Assembly (NCBI GenBank): GCA_045106955.1
Contig: JBGCFO010000016.1
Coordinates: 1-49,025 of the forward strand
DNA from: JBGCFO01 sp045106955
GTDB taxonomy: Bacteria > Pseudomonadota > Alphaproteobacteria > Rickettsiales > Rickettsiaceae
Direction: 5' to 3'
Length of the DNA stretch: 49,025 nt
Shown here: piece after piece, positions 17,453 to 27,487 of the stretch
Layout of the letters: every line of letters begins with the position of its first letter
Position numbering within the stretch: the stretch's first letter is position 1
Translations under genes and position numbers: made by a program
The notes under the pieces: generated by a model
What the model saw: only the letters and a program-made list of their open reading frames with translations
What the model was told of the DNA's origin: nothing
The model's database searches: none

Positions 17453-18541
17453 TTAACGTAGCTTTAAGGAGGAAAGACCCACAAGAGTAAAAATTATTGC
17501 TATAATCCAAAATCTTATGACAATTTTATTTTCAGTCCAACCTATTTGTTCAAAATGATGATGCAATGGAGCCATTTTAAAAATTCTTTTACCATTAGAA
17601 AGTTTAAAATAATATACTTGCAATATCACTGATAATGTTTCAATAACAAATAGCCCGCCAATGATAGCTAAAACAATCTCATGTTTTATAATAACTGCTA
17701 TTACTCCTAATATAGCACCTAAGCTTAAACTTCCAGTATCTCCCATAAAAATTTCAGCTGGTTGAGAATTAAACCACAAAAATCCTAAACTACTGCCAAA
17801 AATTGCAGCGCATAATACTGTTAATTCTGTAGAATTTTCGATGTAATTAATTTGTAAATATTGCGAATAAACTACATGGCCAACTAAATAGCTAATTAAT
17901 CCAAAAGCACAAGCTGCAATTCCTATTGGTAATATTGCTAGCCCATCTAATCCATCTGTTAGATTTACAGCATTTGCACTACCAATGATCACTAAAGAAC
18001 CAAAAAATATATAAAAATATCCTAGATTAATGATGAATTTTTTAACAAATGGAAATGTCAATAATGCATTATAATCATCTGGCTGAATGTAACATATAAT
18101 AGCGCATGCTATTAAACTAATACATAATTGAAAAACTATGCGTACTTTAGCACTGATTCCATCAGCAGTTTTTTTTGTAATTTTAATATAGTCATCAATA
18201 AAACCTATCAGACAAAAACTTATAGCAACAAACAAAGTCAATAAAATATATGTATTATAAATATCTGCAAGTAATAATGTAGTGAACAGTATAGAACCGA
18301 TGATTACTATACCGCCCATAGTTGGAGTTCCAATTTTTTTTTGATGATTATTAGTATAATGCTCTCTAATTGGTTGTTGAAATTTATGCGTATTATTAAC
18401 AAATTTGATAAAAAACGGAGTTATGATGAAGCATATTAACAAGCTTAATAATACAGCTAAACCACTACGAAAAGTGATATAATGAAACAAATTAGCAAAG
18501 TGAGAAGTATTTATATGTGGCAATAACAAATTGTATAGCAT
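17453..18541 (-). CDS. mraY: Phospho-N-acetylmuramoyl-pentapeptide-transferase MraY
   Basis: The 362-residue polytopic membrane enzyme transfers phospho-MurNAc-pentapeptide from UDP to undecaprenyl phosphate, making lipid I for peptidoglycan. Key parts are KKIGTPTMGGIVII, the metal-binding GFIDDYIKI, NAVNLTDGLDGLAI and the histidine-rich APLHHHFEQIGWTENKIV. I place the start at the ATG at 18541, since the N-terminus then begins MLYNLL, lining up with the MLxWL start of other MraY proteins. A GTG at 18559 would overlap ftsH by 11 bases. It sits 7 bases after ftsH rather than in a mur/fts cluster, which is unusual. Confidence 0.95.
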   Translation of the reverse strand: MLYNLLLPHINTSHFANLFHYITFRSGLAVLLSLLICFIITPFFIKFVNNTHKFQQPIREHYTNNHQKKIGTPTMGGIVIIGSILFTTLLLADIYNTYILLTLFVAISFCLIGFIDDYIKITKKTADGISAKVRIVFQLCISLIACAIICYIQPDDYNALLTFPFVKKFIINLGYFYIFFGSLVIIGSANAVNLTDGLDGLAILPIGIAACAFGLISYLVGHVVYSQYLQINYIENSTELTVLCAAIFGSSLGFLWFNSQPAEIFMGDTGSLSLGAILGVIAVIIKHEIVLAIIGGLFVIETLSVILQVYYFKLSNGKRIFKMAPLHHHFEQIGWTENKIVIRFWIIAIIFTLVGLSSLKLR

Positions 18542-18548
18542 TTTATAC

Positions 18549-20537
18549 TTACTTATCACTTCTTGGCTTGCCTGATGATTTTTGCTTACCTTCAGCTTTT
18601 TTTACTTGATCTTCGTTTTTCGATTTAACGTTTTTTGATACCTTGATTTGCTTTATAGGCTTCATTGGTTCAGAAGCAGATTTATACACTTCTGAACAAA
18701 CTATCTTTGTTGTAAAAGGTTTTAATGTTACTTGTTTATCGTAATCTAAACTCTTATTAGCAAGTATATTTTTCACTTGCTTGCCAGTTAATGTTTCATT
18801 TTCTAACGCAGCTTGACCTAATGTATGCAATTGATCTATATGTTTAGTTAAGATATTCTTGGCGATATTATAACAATAATCCACTATTTTTAGCACTTCT
18901 TGATCGATTAGGTCTGACGTCTTTTCTGAATGATCAGGTTCATTATTATGATTATATGCATCATTTTTATTAGCCTTGTATTTTACTGGTCCAACTGAAC
19001 TGCTCAAACCCCACTGCATAACCATAGCGCGAGCAAAATTTGTTGCAGTTTGAATATCTCCTGATGCGCCATATGTCACCTTCTCAGCCCCAAAAATTAA
19101 CTCCTCAGCAACTCTGCCACCCATAGAAACTGCAATATGAGCATATAATTCATCTTGGGGTTTAGAATATCCATCATTTTCTGGCAATAACATTACCATA
19201 CCAAGTGCTTGACCTCTAGGAATGATAGTTAGTTTATGAATTGGACTAGCTTGAGGTAGGTATGAAGCAACGATAGCATGCCCAGCTTCATGATATGCTG
19301 TAATTTTCTTATGTTCATCGGTCATCGCCATAGATCTACGTTCTACGCCCATTAATACTTTATCCTTCGCTTCTTCTAAATCTTCCATAGTTACTTCAGA
19401 TTTACTACGACGAGCTGCAATCAAAGCTGATTCATTGACAAGGTTAGCTAGATCTGCTCCAGAAAATCCAGGAGTACCTCTAGCTATTATCCTTGGGTCA
19501 ATCTTATCATTATGTTTTACCTTCTTTAGATGTACAAGCAGTATTTTTTCTCTTCCATTAATGTCTGGATTTGACACGGTAATTTGCCTATCAAATCGAC
19601 CTGGACGTAATAATGCTTTATCTAAAACATCTGGCCTATTAGTTGCAGCTATAATAATCACTCCTTCGTTAGTTTCGAACCCATCCATTTCAACAAGCAT
19701 TTGATTTAAGGTTTGTTCGCGTTCGTCATTGCCACCGCCAAGTCCTATTCCACGATGACGTCCAACTGCATCAATTTCATCTATAAAGATAATACAAGGC
19801 GCATTACGTTTGCCTTGTTCAAACATATCTCTGACACGACTTGCGCCAACTCCTACGAACATTTCTACAAAATCTGATCCTGAGATACTAAAAAACGGAA
19901 CATTTGCCTCTCCTGCAATTGCTTTTGCCAACAATGTTTTACCAGTGCCAGGGGGGCCTATCAACAAACAGCCTTTGGGTATATTCCCACCAAGTTTTTG
20001 AAATTTACCAGGATCTCTTAAAAAATCTACGATTTCGTATAACTCTTCTTTTGCTTCGTCAATGCCAGCTACATCTTTAAATTTAACTTTTGGACCTTTT
20101 TCAGAGATGAGCTTTGCTCTGGATTTGCCAAATCCCATAGCTTTATTCCCACCATGCATTTGACGCATAAAAAATACCCAAACTCCTATCAACAAGATCA
20201 TAGGAAACCAAGAAACAAATATACTAAACAGTGAATTCATCTTTGTATCTAGAGGTAATGCTTCAACGTGAACTCCATGTTCTGTCAATTTATCTACTAA
20301 TCCAGGATAATCTGGAGCGTAAGTATTAAAACTAGCTCCATCGCTCAGTATACCTTCTATATTTCTGCCCTGAATTTTAACAGCACTGACACTGCGTGAA
20401 TCAATTTTTGTCAAGAAATCAGAAAATGCTATATATCTTCCAGAGCGATTGTTGTCACCTTGAAATACATTAAAAATAAGTATTATAAATACAAAAATTA
20501 ATACCCAAATAGCAATTTGTTTCATTTGATTATTCAT
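18549..20537 (-). CDS. ftsH: ATP-dependent zinc metalloprotease FtsH
   Basis: The 662-residue membrane protease extracts and degrades damaged membrane proteins and short-lived regulators. Two membrane helices (about 9-24 and 107-124) flank the periplasmic domain. The AAA+ module has Walker A GPPGTGKT at 194-201, Walker B IIFIDEIDAVG, and the second region of homology TNRPDVLDKALLRPGRFDR. The zinc motif HEAGH lies near 414-418. A lysine-rich tail of about 60 residues (from roughly 600) looks disordered. The gene starts 5 bases after tilS, and tilS-ftsH adjacency is common in bacteria. Confidence 0.97.
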   Translation of the reverse strand: MNNQMKQIAIWVLIFVFIILIFNVFQGDNNRSGRYIAFSDFLTKIDSRSVSAVKIQGRNIEGILSDGASFNTYAPDYPGLVDKLTEHGVHVEALPLDTKMNSLFSIFVSWFPMILLIGVWVFFMRQMHGGNKAMGFGKSRAKLISEKGPKVKFKDVAGIDEAKEELYEIVDFLRDPGKFQKLGGNIPKGCLLIGPPGTGKTLLAKAIAGEANVPFFSISGSDFVEMFVGVGASRVRDMFEQGKRNAPCIIFIDEIDAVGRHRGIGLGGGNDEREQTLNQMLVEMDGFETNEGVIIIAATNRPDVLDKALLRPGRFDRQITVSNPDINGREKILLVHLKKVKHNDKIDPRIIARGTPGFSGADLANLVNESALIAARRSKSEVTMEDLEEAKDKVLMGVERRSMAMTDEHKKITAYHEAGHAIVASYLPQASPIHKLTIIPRGQALGMVMLLPENDGYSKPQDELYAHIAVSMGGRVAEELIFGAEKVTYGASGDIQTATNFARAMVMQWGLSSSVGPVKYKANKNDAYNHNNEPDHSEKTSDLIDQEVLKIVDYCYNIAKNILTKHIDQLHTLGQAALENETLTGKQVKNILANKSLDYDKQVTLKPFTTKIVCSEVYKSASEPMKPIKQIKVSKNVKSKNEDQVKKAEGKQKSSGKPRSDK

Positions 20538-20542
20538 TTATT

Positions 20543-21868
20543 CTAACCTCTATCCTTCCATCGATAATTAATAAAGTGAGTAAAACGTGAGATAAAATTA
20601 GGTTTAAAATGCACCTTTATTTTATTCTTAAAACTAACATCACTATAATAAGATATATGAGGCAATGCTATAACTTTTTCAAGTATTTTTATTACAGGTA
20701 ATGTAAATAGTATTTTTTTGTGATGATTCATAGATAATAATTTAAGTGATTCAAGGTCAATCTGATCTTTGATTAAAGCATAATCATTTGCTGTTAAATG
20801 TGTAATATATACATTATTTATATGATCCATGAGAACTTGGTTAATTACCTCAAATCTATTATTCCATGTTGTTGCATTTTTACACTCAACATCTTGTGGT
20901 AAAATTCTTCCAAATTCTTTGTAAACTATTATCTTACCATTAATCTTTTTTACAACACAAGAATGAATAGTGCAAATAAAATTTTCTAACGATAAAATCG
21001 ATAAGATAATTTTTTTTATAGATTTATATTTAGGGATAGTGTTTTTTCCACTAATAATAGCTAAAACAAAATTAATAATTTGAACGCAAAAACTATCTTG
21101 ATATTTAATCAAATAGCTTGTATCGATTATAGCAAAGCCATATTGGTATATATCAACGGCAGATGCGATTAACTTATACAATTTATTATCTTCATTATTG
21201 TTAAGCGTAAAATCATTTAAGATTATACCTTCTACTGAGTTTCCTTGGTCTATTAGATTTTTCCTGATAATGTTACGCTGATATTTATCAGAAATATTAG
21301 ATTCATCTTCAATCCATCCAATACGATTTGATGTAAGATAATTTACTATCTCTTCTTTTGCAATGTTAAATAGCGGACGTAATATTTTTACATTATTATT
21401 AAAATGCACAATATTTGGCATTAATCCTATGGAGCTATATTTACGCATTTTTCTCATAACAAAATTTTCGATACAATCATCTTTATGATGAGCTGTAAGT
21501 AATATTAATATGTCTAGCTTATTGCATAAATTTGTCATGAGATGGTATCTACCATCTCTCGCTCTAGATTGTATATTTGATATATTATTTTGACAATCCC
21601 AAGATAATATATCGCATTCATATCCCAATTGGTTACTAATTTGCTTAACGTACATCGCCTCTTCTTTGGATTTAGGGCGTAGATTATGATCAACAGTAAT
21701 AATATGAAGATTAATATCTAACAATTTTAATCTCTTAATTTTGTCCATTAAAAATAACAAACATATAGAATCAGATCCTCCAGACACAGCTATTGAAATA
21801 TTTTGAGGATATATCTTTCCTAATAATGATTTGAGATTGCTAAATAGAATTTGCTCAAGATTTTGCAT
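20543..21868 (-). CDS. tilS: tRNA(Ile)-lysidine synthetase TilS
   Basis: The enzyme converts C34 of the CAU-anticodon tRNA-Ile to lysidine so that it reads AUA. The PP-loop VSGGSDS is at residues 28-34, and the N-terminal ATPase core continues with VDHNLRP, ARDGRYHLM, LTAHHKDDCIENF and RPLFNIAKEEIVNYL. The C-terminal half is weakly conserved, as usual in small genomes. The ATG at 21868 is preferred over a TTG nine bases upstream, giving 441 residues. AUA is heavily used in this AT-rich genome, so the enzyme should be essential. It leads the tilS-ftsH-mraY group. Confidence 0.92.
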   Translation of the reverse strand: MQNLEQILFSNLKSLLGKIYPQNISIAVSGGSDSICLLFLMDKIKRLKLLDINLHIITVDHNLRPKSKEEAMYVKQISNQLGYECDILSWDCQNNISNIQSRARDGRYHLMTNLCNKLDILILLTAHHKDDCIENFVMRKMRKYSSIGLMPNIVHFNNNVKILRPLFNIAKEEIVNYLTSNRIGWIEDESNISDKYQRNIIRKNLIDQGNSVEGIILNDFTLNNNEDNKLYKLIASAVDIYQYGFAIIDTSYLIKYQDSFCVQIINFVLAIISGKNTIPKYKSIKKIILSILSLENFICTIHSCVVKKINGKIIVYKEFGRILPQDVECKNATTWNNRFEVINQVLMDHINNVYITHLTANDYALIKDQIDLESLKLLSMNHHKKILFTLPVIKILEKVIALPHISYYSDVSFKNKIKVHFKPNFISRFTHFINYRWKDRG

Positions 21869-21991
21869 TATTACCAAGTTGCTGTAGAAAATACATAAGA
21901 TTTTGGATGTGTATTCATAGAACTGAGATTGTACATTTAATTGATAATGACATTGTTTAGTTTAAACATATCTATTTAGGATGATTCAAAC

Positions 21992-22021
21992 TTGAAAGAT
22001 AAAAAAATGCTATTATATATT
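21992..22021 (+). promoter_or_regulatory. Predicted lon promoter with a heat-shock-like -35
   Basis: TTGAAA (21992-21997) and TATATT (22016-22021) are 18 bases apart, forming a passable sigma-70 promoter. The base before the -35 is C, giving CTTGAAA, the start of sigma-32 (RpoH) promoters, with a CTATTA-like element 13 bases on. Both readings share the same bases. The lon ATG follows about 55 bases after the expected start. Confidence 0.4.
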
Positions 22022-22082
22022 CTAGTAAGGGATAATAACAAATGCCTAATAAATATACAAACAAATTACTAATAATGGGTTT

Positions 22083-24461
22083 ATGAAAGAAAAAGCAAAA
22101 GAAAAAACTAACGCTAAAGATTTAGATCTTACAGCTACATTACCTATCCTACCATTAGTACCTTTAAAAGATACAGTATTATTTCCACAAATTATTACTC
22201 ATATATTTGTTGGAAGAGACAGATCAAAAAATGCTGTGGAATCCGTAATGCATACAGAAAATCCTAATCTTTTATTTACAGCGCAAAAAGATTCTTTTGT
22301 GGATAATCCAGAAGAAAATGATATGTATCAAATAGGTGTGATAGGAACAATTGTACAATCAATAAAATTATTGAACAACAACCTAAAAATTATGATAAAG
22401 GCATCTTCAGTTGTTAAGTTATCTAAGATGTATGTAGAAAATAATACATGGCACGCATCTTATGAGACCTTAGAAGAGCAAGAAACACCTTCTGATGATA
22501 AGTTTATAAAAAACTTTGAAATATTGTTGAAAGTATTCAAAGAATACGTAGAAAGTAATACAAAAATTAACCCAGAAATTATTAAGGCGACAAGTGAGCA
22601 GAGTCATTATCATAATATAATTAATATTATCGCCTCAAACTTAACTAGCAAAGTTGATTCAAAGCAAAAAATACTAAGTGAATTAGATCCAGTTAAAAAA
22701 TTACATACACTAACAAAAACTATTAGATCTGATCTTGTAAAGATAAATACGGAACAAAATTTACAAAAACGAATCAAAACTCAGATAGAAAAAACCCAAA
22801 AAGATTATTATTTGCAAGAGCAAATGAAAGCAATTCAAAAGGAGCTTGATGATGGTTCTGATAGATCTGATTTTCATGATTTAGAAAAGAAAAGTAAATC
22901 GCTAAAACTATCTAAAGAAGCAAAAGAAAAGGTTGAGTCTGAGCTTAAAAAACTCAAAACTATTAATCAAGCATCGGCAGAATTTGCAGTTGCAAGAAAT
23001 TATTTAGATGTAGTTTTGGATATGCCTTGGGGTAAAACTAGTGCTAATCCTAAGATTAACATTAATAATGTATCTGATTCGTTAAATAAAGATCATTTTG
23101 GATTAGACAAAGCCAAAGAACGAATATTAGAATATATAGCAGTATTAGAGAGAGCTAAAGAACTCAAGGGGCCAATTTTATGTTTAGTTGGTCCGCCTGG
23201 CGTTGGTAAAACATCACTAGTGCGTTCTATAGCAGAAGCTTTGGGTCGCAAATATGCAAAAATTGCATTAGGAGGAGTACGAGATGAAGCTGAAATCAGA
23301 GGTCATAGAAAAACTTATATAGGATCAATGCCTGGTAAAATTATATCGTCTATCAAAAAAGCTAAAACAGATGATCCTGTAATATTATTAGATGAAATTG
23401 ACAAGATGAGCTATGATATCAGAGGAGATCCATCATCAGCTTTGTTAGAAGTATTAGATCCAGAGCAAAACAAAGAATTTGTTGATCATTATTTAGATCT
23501 AGAATATGACTTATCAAAAGTTATGTTTTTAATCACAGCTAATACATATAAAATACCTGTGGCATTAAGAGATAGAATGGAGATAATTGATGTTAGCGGC
23601 TATGTAGAAAGCGAGAAAATGGCCATTGCTAAAAGCTACCTAATACCAAAGCAGTTAAAAGAGCATAAAATCAAAAAAAATGAGATCACAATAAGTGATG
23701 TTGTTATATTAGATATCATTAGATATTACACAAAAGAATCTGGAGTTAGAGGATTAGAAAGAGAAATTAGTAAATTAATTAGAAAATCTTTAAAGCAAAT
23801 ATTATCAGACGCAAATATTAAACAGATATCAATTACTAATTCCAAAGAACTCGAAGAGATATTGGGACCAGGTAAATATCGCTTTGGTGTTGTATCTGAT
23901 AAAGATTCGATTGGCCTTACTACGGGCATGGCATACACGGAAGTTGGAGGAGAATTGCTATCAATAGAAGCAGTTTCATTTCCAGGAAAAACAGAGATAC
24001 ATACAACAGGAAAGCTTGGCGATATAATGAAAGAATCTGCTCAAGCTGCATATAGTTGCTTTAAATCATATGCTCATGAATTTGGTATCACATATGATGA
24101 TTACAAAGACACTACAATTCATATCCATGTTCCAGAAGGAGCTATACCTAAAGATGGACCTTCTGCTGGTATAGCGATTTTTACTACTATTGTATCTAAA
24201 ATGACAAATGTACCAGTTAATAGGTTGGTAGCCATGACAGGGGAAATAACATTAAAAGGTAATGTGTTGCCAATCGGTGGTTTAAAAGAGAAATTGTTGG
24301 CAGCTAGTAGAGGTGGTATGAAAAGAGTTTTAATACCAGAGGATAATATAAAAGATTTAAAAGATATTCCAGAAGATATCAAAAAAACATTAGAAATTAT
24401 ACCAGTATCAAATGTAAGACAAGTTTTAGATTTATCTTTGACTGATAAAATATTTATTTAA
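22083..24461 (+). CDS. lon: ATP-dependent protease Lon
   Basis: The 792-residue soluble protease removes misfolded and regulatory proteins. The N-terminal LON substrate domain (LPILPLVPLKDTVLFPQ) spans roughly residues 18-210, followed by a coiled-coil linker (KDYYLQEQMKAIQKEL). The AAA+ module contains GPPGVGKTSL and VILLDEIDKM. The protease domain has catalytic Ser694 in KDGPSAG and Lys737 in GGLKEKLL, 43 residues apart as in E. coli Lon. It starts at an ATG, has its own promoter and converges with prfB. Confidence 0.97.
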   Translation: MKEKAKEKTNAKDLDLTATLPILPLVPLKDTVLFPQIITHIFVGRDRSKNAVESVMHTENPNLLFTAQKDSFVDNPEENDMYQIGVIGTIVQSIKLLNNNLKIMIKASSVVKLSKMYVENNTWHASYETLEEQETPSDDKFIKNFEILLKVFKEYVESNTKINPEIIKATSEQSHYHNIINIIASNLTSKVDSKQKILSELDPVKKLHTLTKTIRSDLVKINTEQNLQKRIKTQIEKTQKDYYLQEQMKAIQKELDDGSDRSDFHDLEKKSKSLKLSKEAKEKVESELKKLKTINQASAEFAVARNYLDVVLDMPWGKTSANPKININNVSDSLNKDHFGLDKAKERILEYIAVLERAKELKGPILCLVGPPGVGKTSLVRSIAEALGRKYAKIALGGVRDEAEIRGHRKTYIGSMPGKIISSIKKAKTDDPVILLDEIDKMSYDIRGDPSSALLEVLDPEQNKEFVDHYLDLEYDLSKVMFLITANTYKIPVALRDRMEIIDVSGYVESEKMAIAKSYLIPKQLKEHKIKKNEITISDVVILDIIRYYTKESGVRGLEREISKLIRKSLKQILSDANIKQISITNSKELEEILGPGKYRFGVVSDKDSIGLTTGMAYTEVGGELLSIEAVSFPGKTEIHTTGKLGDIMKESAQAAYSCFKSYAHEFGITYDDYKDTTIHIHVPEGAIPKDGPSAGIAIFTTIVSKMTNVPVNRLVAMTGEITLKGNVLPIGGLKEKLLAASRGGMKRVLIPEDNIKDLKDIPEDIKKTLEIIPVSNVRQVLDLSLTDKIFI

Positions 24462-24475
24462 ACATTCCTGATATA

Positions 24476-24511
24476 CTATGTTGTGTTTTTATTTAAACAT
24501 AGATTTTTAAG
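24476..24511 (+). terminator. Possible terminator of lon (hairpin plus T-run)
   Basis: CTATGTT (24476-24482) can pair with AACATAG (24496-24502) across a 13-base loop, followed by ATTTTT. It lies within the last codons of prfB on the other strand. The stem is short and AT-rich, so the call is weak. Confidence 0.25.
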
Positions 24512-25589
24512 ATTGGAATATATAAATTCCTTTAAGTCTCCGTCTAGCACTGCTTTAGTATTTGATGTTTCGTAGTTTGTTCTTAAGTCCTTTACCATCT
24601 GGTATGGTTGTAACACATAGGACCTGATTTGATATCCAAACCCTATGTCAGTTTTTTGATCATATTCTTGCTGAGCAGATTCTTTGCGTTTTGCGATTTC
24701 ATTTTCATATAATTTTGATTTAAGCATTTTTATTGCCTCTTCCTTATTCTTGTGCTGTGACCGATTATTTTGACATTGCACAACAATCTTTGAAGGAATG
24801 TGAGTGATTCTAACTGCAGAATCTGTTGTGTTTACATGTTGCCCACCAGCTCCAGACGCGCGGTAAGTTGCAATCTTCAAATCTTTATCTTGAATATCAA
24901 TATCAATATCATCATTGATTTCTGGCAGCACGCAGCAAGAGGCAAAGCTAGTCATTCTCTTGCCAACTGAGTTAAATGGTGAAATTCTGACCAATCTGTG
25001 CACTCCAGACTCGGTTCTAAGCCAGCCATATGCTTGATGCCCTTTGATTTTGATTGTACAAGACTTAATACCAGCTTCTTCACCTGGTAAGATATCAATA
25101 ATTTTAACTTGAAAATTCATGTTCTGAGCAAATCGCATGTACATTCTCATTATCATTGAAACCCAATCGTGGCTTTCAGTTCCACCAGCTCCAGCATTGA
25201 TTTCTAAAAAACAATTATTGTCATCAAGGTCGCCAGAAAATAATGTCGCAATTTCTAGCTCAGTTGCTTTTGATTTAATATCAGCGAGCTCTTGAATTAA
25301 TTCTTTCTCTAAGCTTTTATCTGATTCATCTATAGCAAGATCTAGCATTGCAACATTATCGTGGAACTCTTTAACAATATTGCTATAAGAATCAATTTGA
25401 TTTTCTAAAAAAGTTTTTTCTTTAAAGATTTGCTTGGCACGAGAAGGATTATCCCATAAATCTTTAGATTCAGATAGTTGTATAAGTTCTGCTAATCTTA
25501 CGTTTGATCTATCGAGGTCAAAGAGACCCCCTGAAAATCTCTAAAGATTTTTCTATTTGATTTTTTAGATCTTCTATATTACTGTCCAT
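24476..25589 (-). CDS. prfB: Peptide chain release factor 2, with programmed +1 frameshift
   Basis: RF2 releases peptides at UAA and UGA. The gene starts at ATG 25589; after 23 codons comes an in-frame TGA (25518-25520). Just before it are AGGGGG and TCT CTT, so the classic slippery site CTT TGA C is present with the internal Shine-Dalgarno spaced as in E. coli. Shifting +1 continues into the long frame and gives 370 residues. SPF, the stop-codon-reading motif, falls at about 203-205, and GGQ, the catalytic motif, at about 248-250, matching E. coli RF2. Expression should be self-regulated: low RF2 favours frameshifting and more RF2. Confidence 0.96.
25510..25537 (-). promoter_or_regulatory. 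prfB recoding element
   Basis: On the minus strand an AGGGGG internal Shine-Dalgarno precedes TCT CTT TGA C. The ribosome is expected to pause at TGA and slip from CTT to TTT. The arrangement is the one conserved in most bacterial prfB genes. Confidence 0.93.
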
Positions 25590-25685
25590 TATTATAATGA
25601 GTAGTTTTATTGTATACTTAATATCAATTTTACATTAATAATCTACAAAAGAATATACTATTAAATAAGTAATATCAAAAATTTT

Positions 25686-27485
25686 ATGGATAATCAAAAA
25701 TCGATACGTAACTTCTCTATCATTGCTCATATTGATCATGGCAAATCAACGTTATCTGATCGACTAATTGAATATTGCGAAGGATTGTCTGTTCGTGAGA
25801 TGAATGACCAAGTATTAGATTCCATGGATATAGAGCGTAAACGTGGTATCACAATCAAAGCTCAAACTGTGCGTTTAATATACAAAGCAAACGACTGTAA
25901 GATTTACCATCTAAATCTAATTGACACGCCAGGTCACGTTGATTTCGCATATGAAGTGAGTCGCTCCTTAACAGCATGCGAAGGCTCTGTACTTGTTGTA
26001 GATGCTACTCAAGGAGTAGAGGCACAGACTCTTGCTAATATTTATCAAGCAATGGAGCATGATCATGAGGTGGTAGTAGCGCTAAACAAGATTGATTTAG
26101 CCGCTTCAGAGCCAGATAAGATTAAAAAGCAAATTGAAGATGTAATTGGTATTGACGCCAGCGATGCATTACTTATATCTGCTAAAAATGGCATTGGAAT
26201 ACAAGATGTTTTAGAGGCAGTTGTTCAAAAATTACCAGAGCCAAAAGGAAATATTAGTGCTCCACTAAAGGCCTTGCTTGTAGATAGCTGGTATGATCAA
26301 TATCTTGGAGTGATAATATTAGTTCGTATTGTAGATGGCGCTCTTCATAAGCGTAGCCAAATAACTATGATGGCAACAGGCGCAAAATATACCGTAGAAA
26401 ATGTAGGTTATTTTACTCCTAAAAAGCAACTTTGCAATTCTTTAAGCGCAGGAGAAATAGGTTTCATTACTGCATCTATTAAACAAGTTGCAGATTGTAA
26501 AGTTGGTGACACTATCACAGATACATCCAAGCCTTGCGAAAAAGCCTTGCCTGGATTTAAACCAAATTTATCAGTTGTATTTTGTGGTATATATCCATCG
26601 GATGCATCGCAGTTTTTGCAGCTTAAAGATGCTTTAGGTAAATTACATTTAAATGATGCAAGTTTTGAATTCTCTCAAGAAAGTTCAGCAGCTCTTGGGT
26701 TAGGTTTTAGATGTGGATTTCTTGGTTTACTTCATTTGGAAGTTATTCAAGAGAGGTTAATGCAAGAATTTGGCATTGATATCATCACCACAGCCCCTAG
26801 TGTAATATATAAAATCCACAAAAATGATAGAGTAGAACTTGAGATTCACAATCCATCGGATTTACCAGATCCTCAGCATATTAACTATATGGAAGAGCCA
26901 TGGATTACATCTACAATTATGGTGCCTGAGCAATTCCTTGGACCAGTGCTTGCCCTGTGTAATAATAAACGCGGATCAGAACAAGAGCAGAGATATATCA
27001 ATGACAGAGTAATGTTGATATATAAGTTTCCTCTAAATGAAATTATCTATGATTTTTATGACAGATTAAAAAGCTGCTCTAAGGGATATGCCAGCTTTGA
27101 TTGGGCGTTTGATAGCTACCAAAGAGGCGATCTAGTTAAACTCAATATTTTAGTTAACGGAGAGCAGGCTGATGCATTATCTGCTATTATTCATAAATCT
27201 AGAGCTGAATCTAGAGGGCGTGATTTGTGCGCTAGGCTAAAAGATCTAATTCCACGACATTTATTTCAGATACCAATTCAAGCTGCAATAGGTGGCAAGA
27301 TTATTGCCAGGGAAACTGTAAAAGCCTTTCGTAAAGATGTTACAGCTAAATTATATGGAGGAGATAGAACAAGAAAGGATAAATTGCTTGCCAAGCAAAA
27401 AGCCGGCAAAAAACGTATGAGTAGTATTGGTAAGGTTGATATTCCTGCTTCGATATTTATTGAAGCATTAAAAACTAAAGATTAA
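25686..27485 (+). CDS. lepA: Elongation factor 4 (LepA)
   Basis: The 599-residue translational GTPase acts on the ribosome during initiation or stalled elongation. GTP-binding motifs are AHIDHGKST at residues 14-22, DTPGHVDF and NKIDL. The LepA-specific C-terminal domain follows, with GGDRTRKDKLLAKQKAGKKR near the end, which separates LepA from EF-G. Length matches the family. It is divergent from prfB with 96 bases between their starts. Its stop is 2 bases from the stop of the next, converging gene. Confidence 0.97.
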   Translation: MDNQKSIRNFSIIAHIDHGKSTLSDRLIEYCEGLSVREMNDQVLDSMDIERKRGITIKAQTVRLIYKANDCKIYHLNLIDTPGHVDFAYEVSRSLTACEGSVLVVDATQGVEAQTLANIYQAMEHDHEVVVALNKIDLAASEPDKIKKQIEDVIGIDASDALLISAKNGIGIQDVLEAVVQKLPEPKGNISAPLKALLVDSWYDQYLGVIILVRIVDGALHKRSQITMMATGAKYTVENVGYFTPKKQLCNSLSAGEIGFITASIKQVADCKVGDTITDTSKPCEKALPGFKPNLSVVFCGIYPSDASQFLQLKDALGKLHLNDASFEFSQESSAALGLGFRCGFLGLLHLEVIQERLMQEFGIDIITTAPSVIYKIHKNDRVELEIHNPSDLPDPQHINYMEEPWITSTIMVPEQFLGPVLALCNNKRGSEQEQRYINDRVMLIYKFPLNEIIYDFYDRLKSCSKGYASFDWAFDSYQRGDLVKLNILVNGEQADALSAIIHKSRAESRGRDLCARLKDLIPRHLFQIPIQAAIGGKIIARETVKAFRKDVTAKLYGGDRTRKDKLLAKQKAGKKRMSSIGKVDIPASIFIEALKTKD

Positions 27486-27487
27486 TG

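Noticed and set aside
18542..18559. GTG start of mraY overlapping ftsH
   Set aside because: The downstream ATG (18541) gives the usual MLxWL-like N-terminus and family length.
24476..25348. prfB read as a gene starting at the internal ATG 25348, or as a frameshifted pseudogene
   Set aside because: The upstream AGGGGG and CTT TGA C cassette and the continuous RF2 sequence after a +1 shift show programmed recoding of an intact gene.
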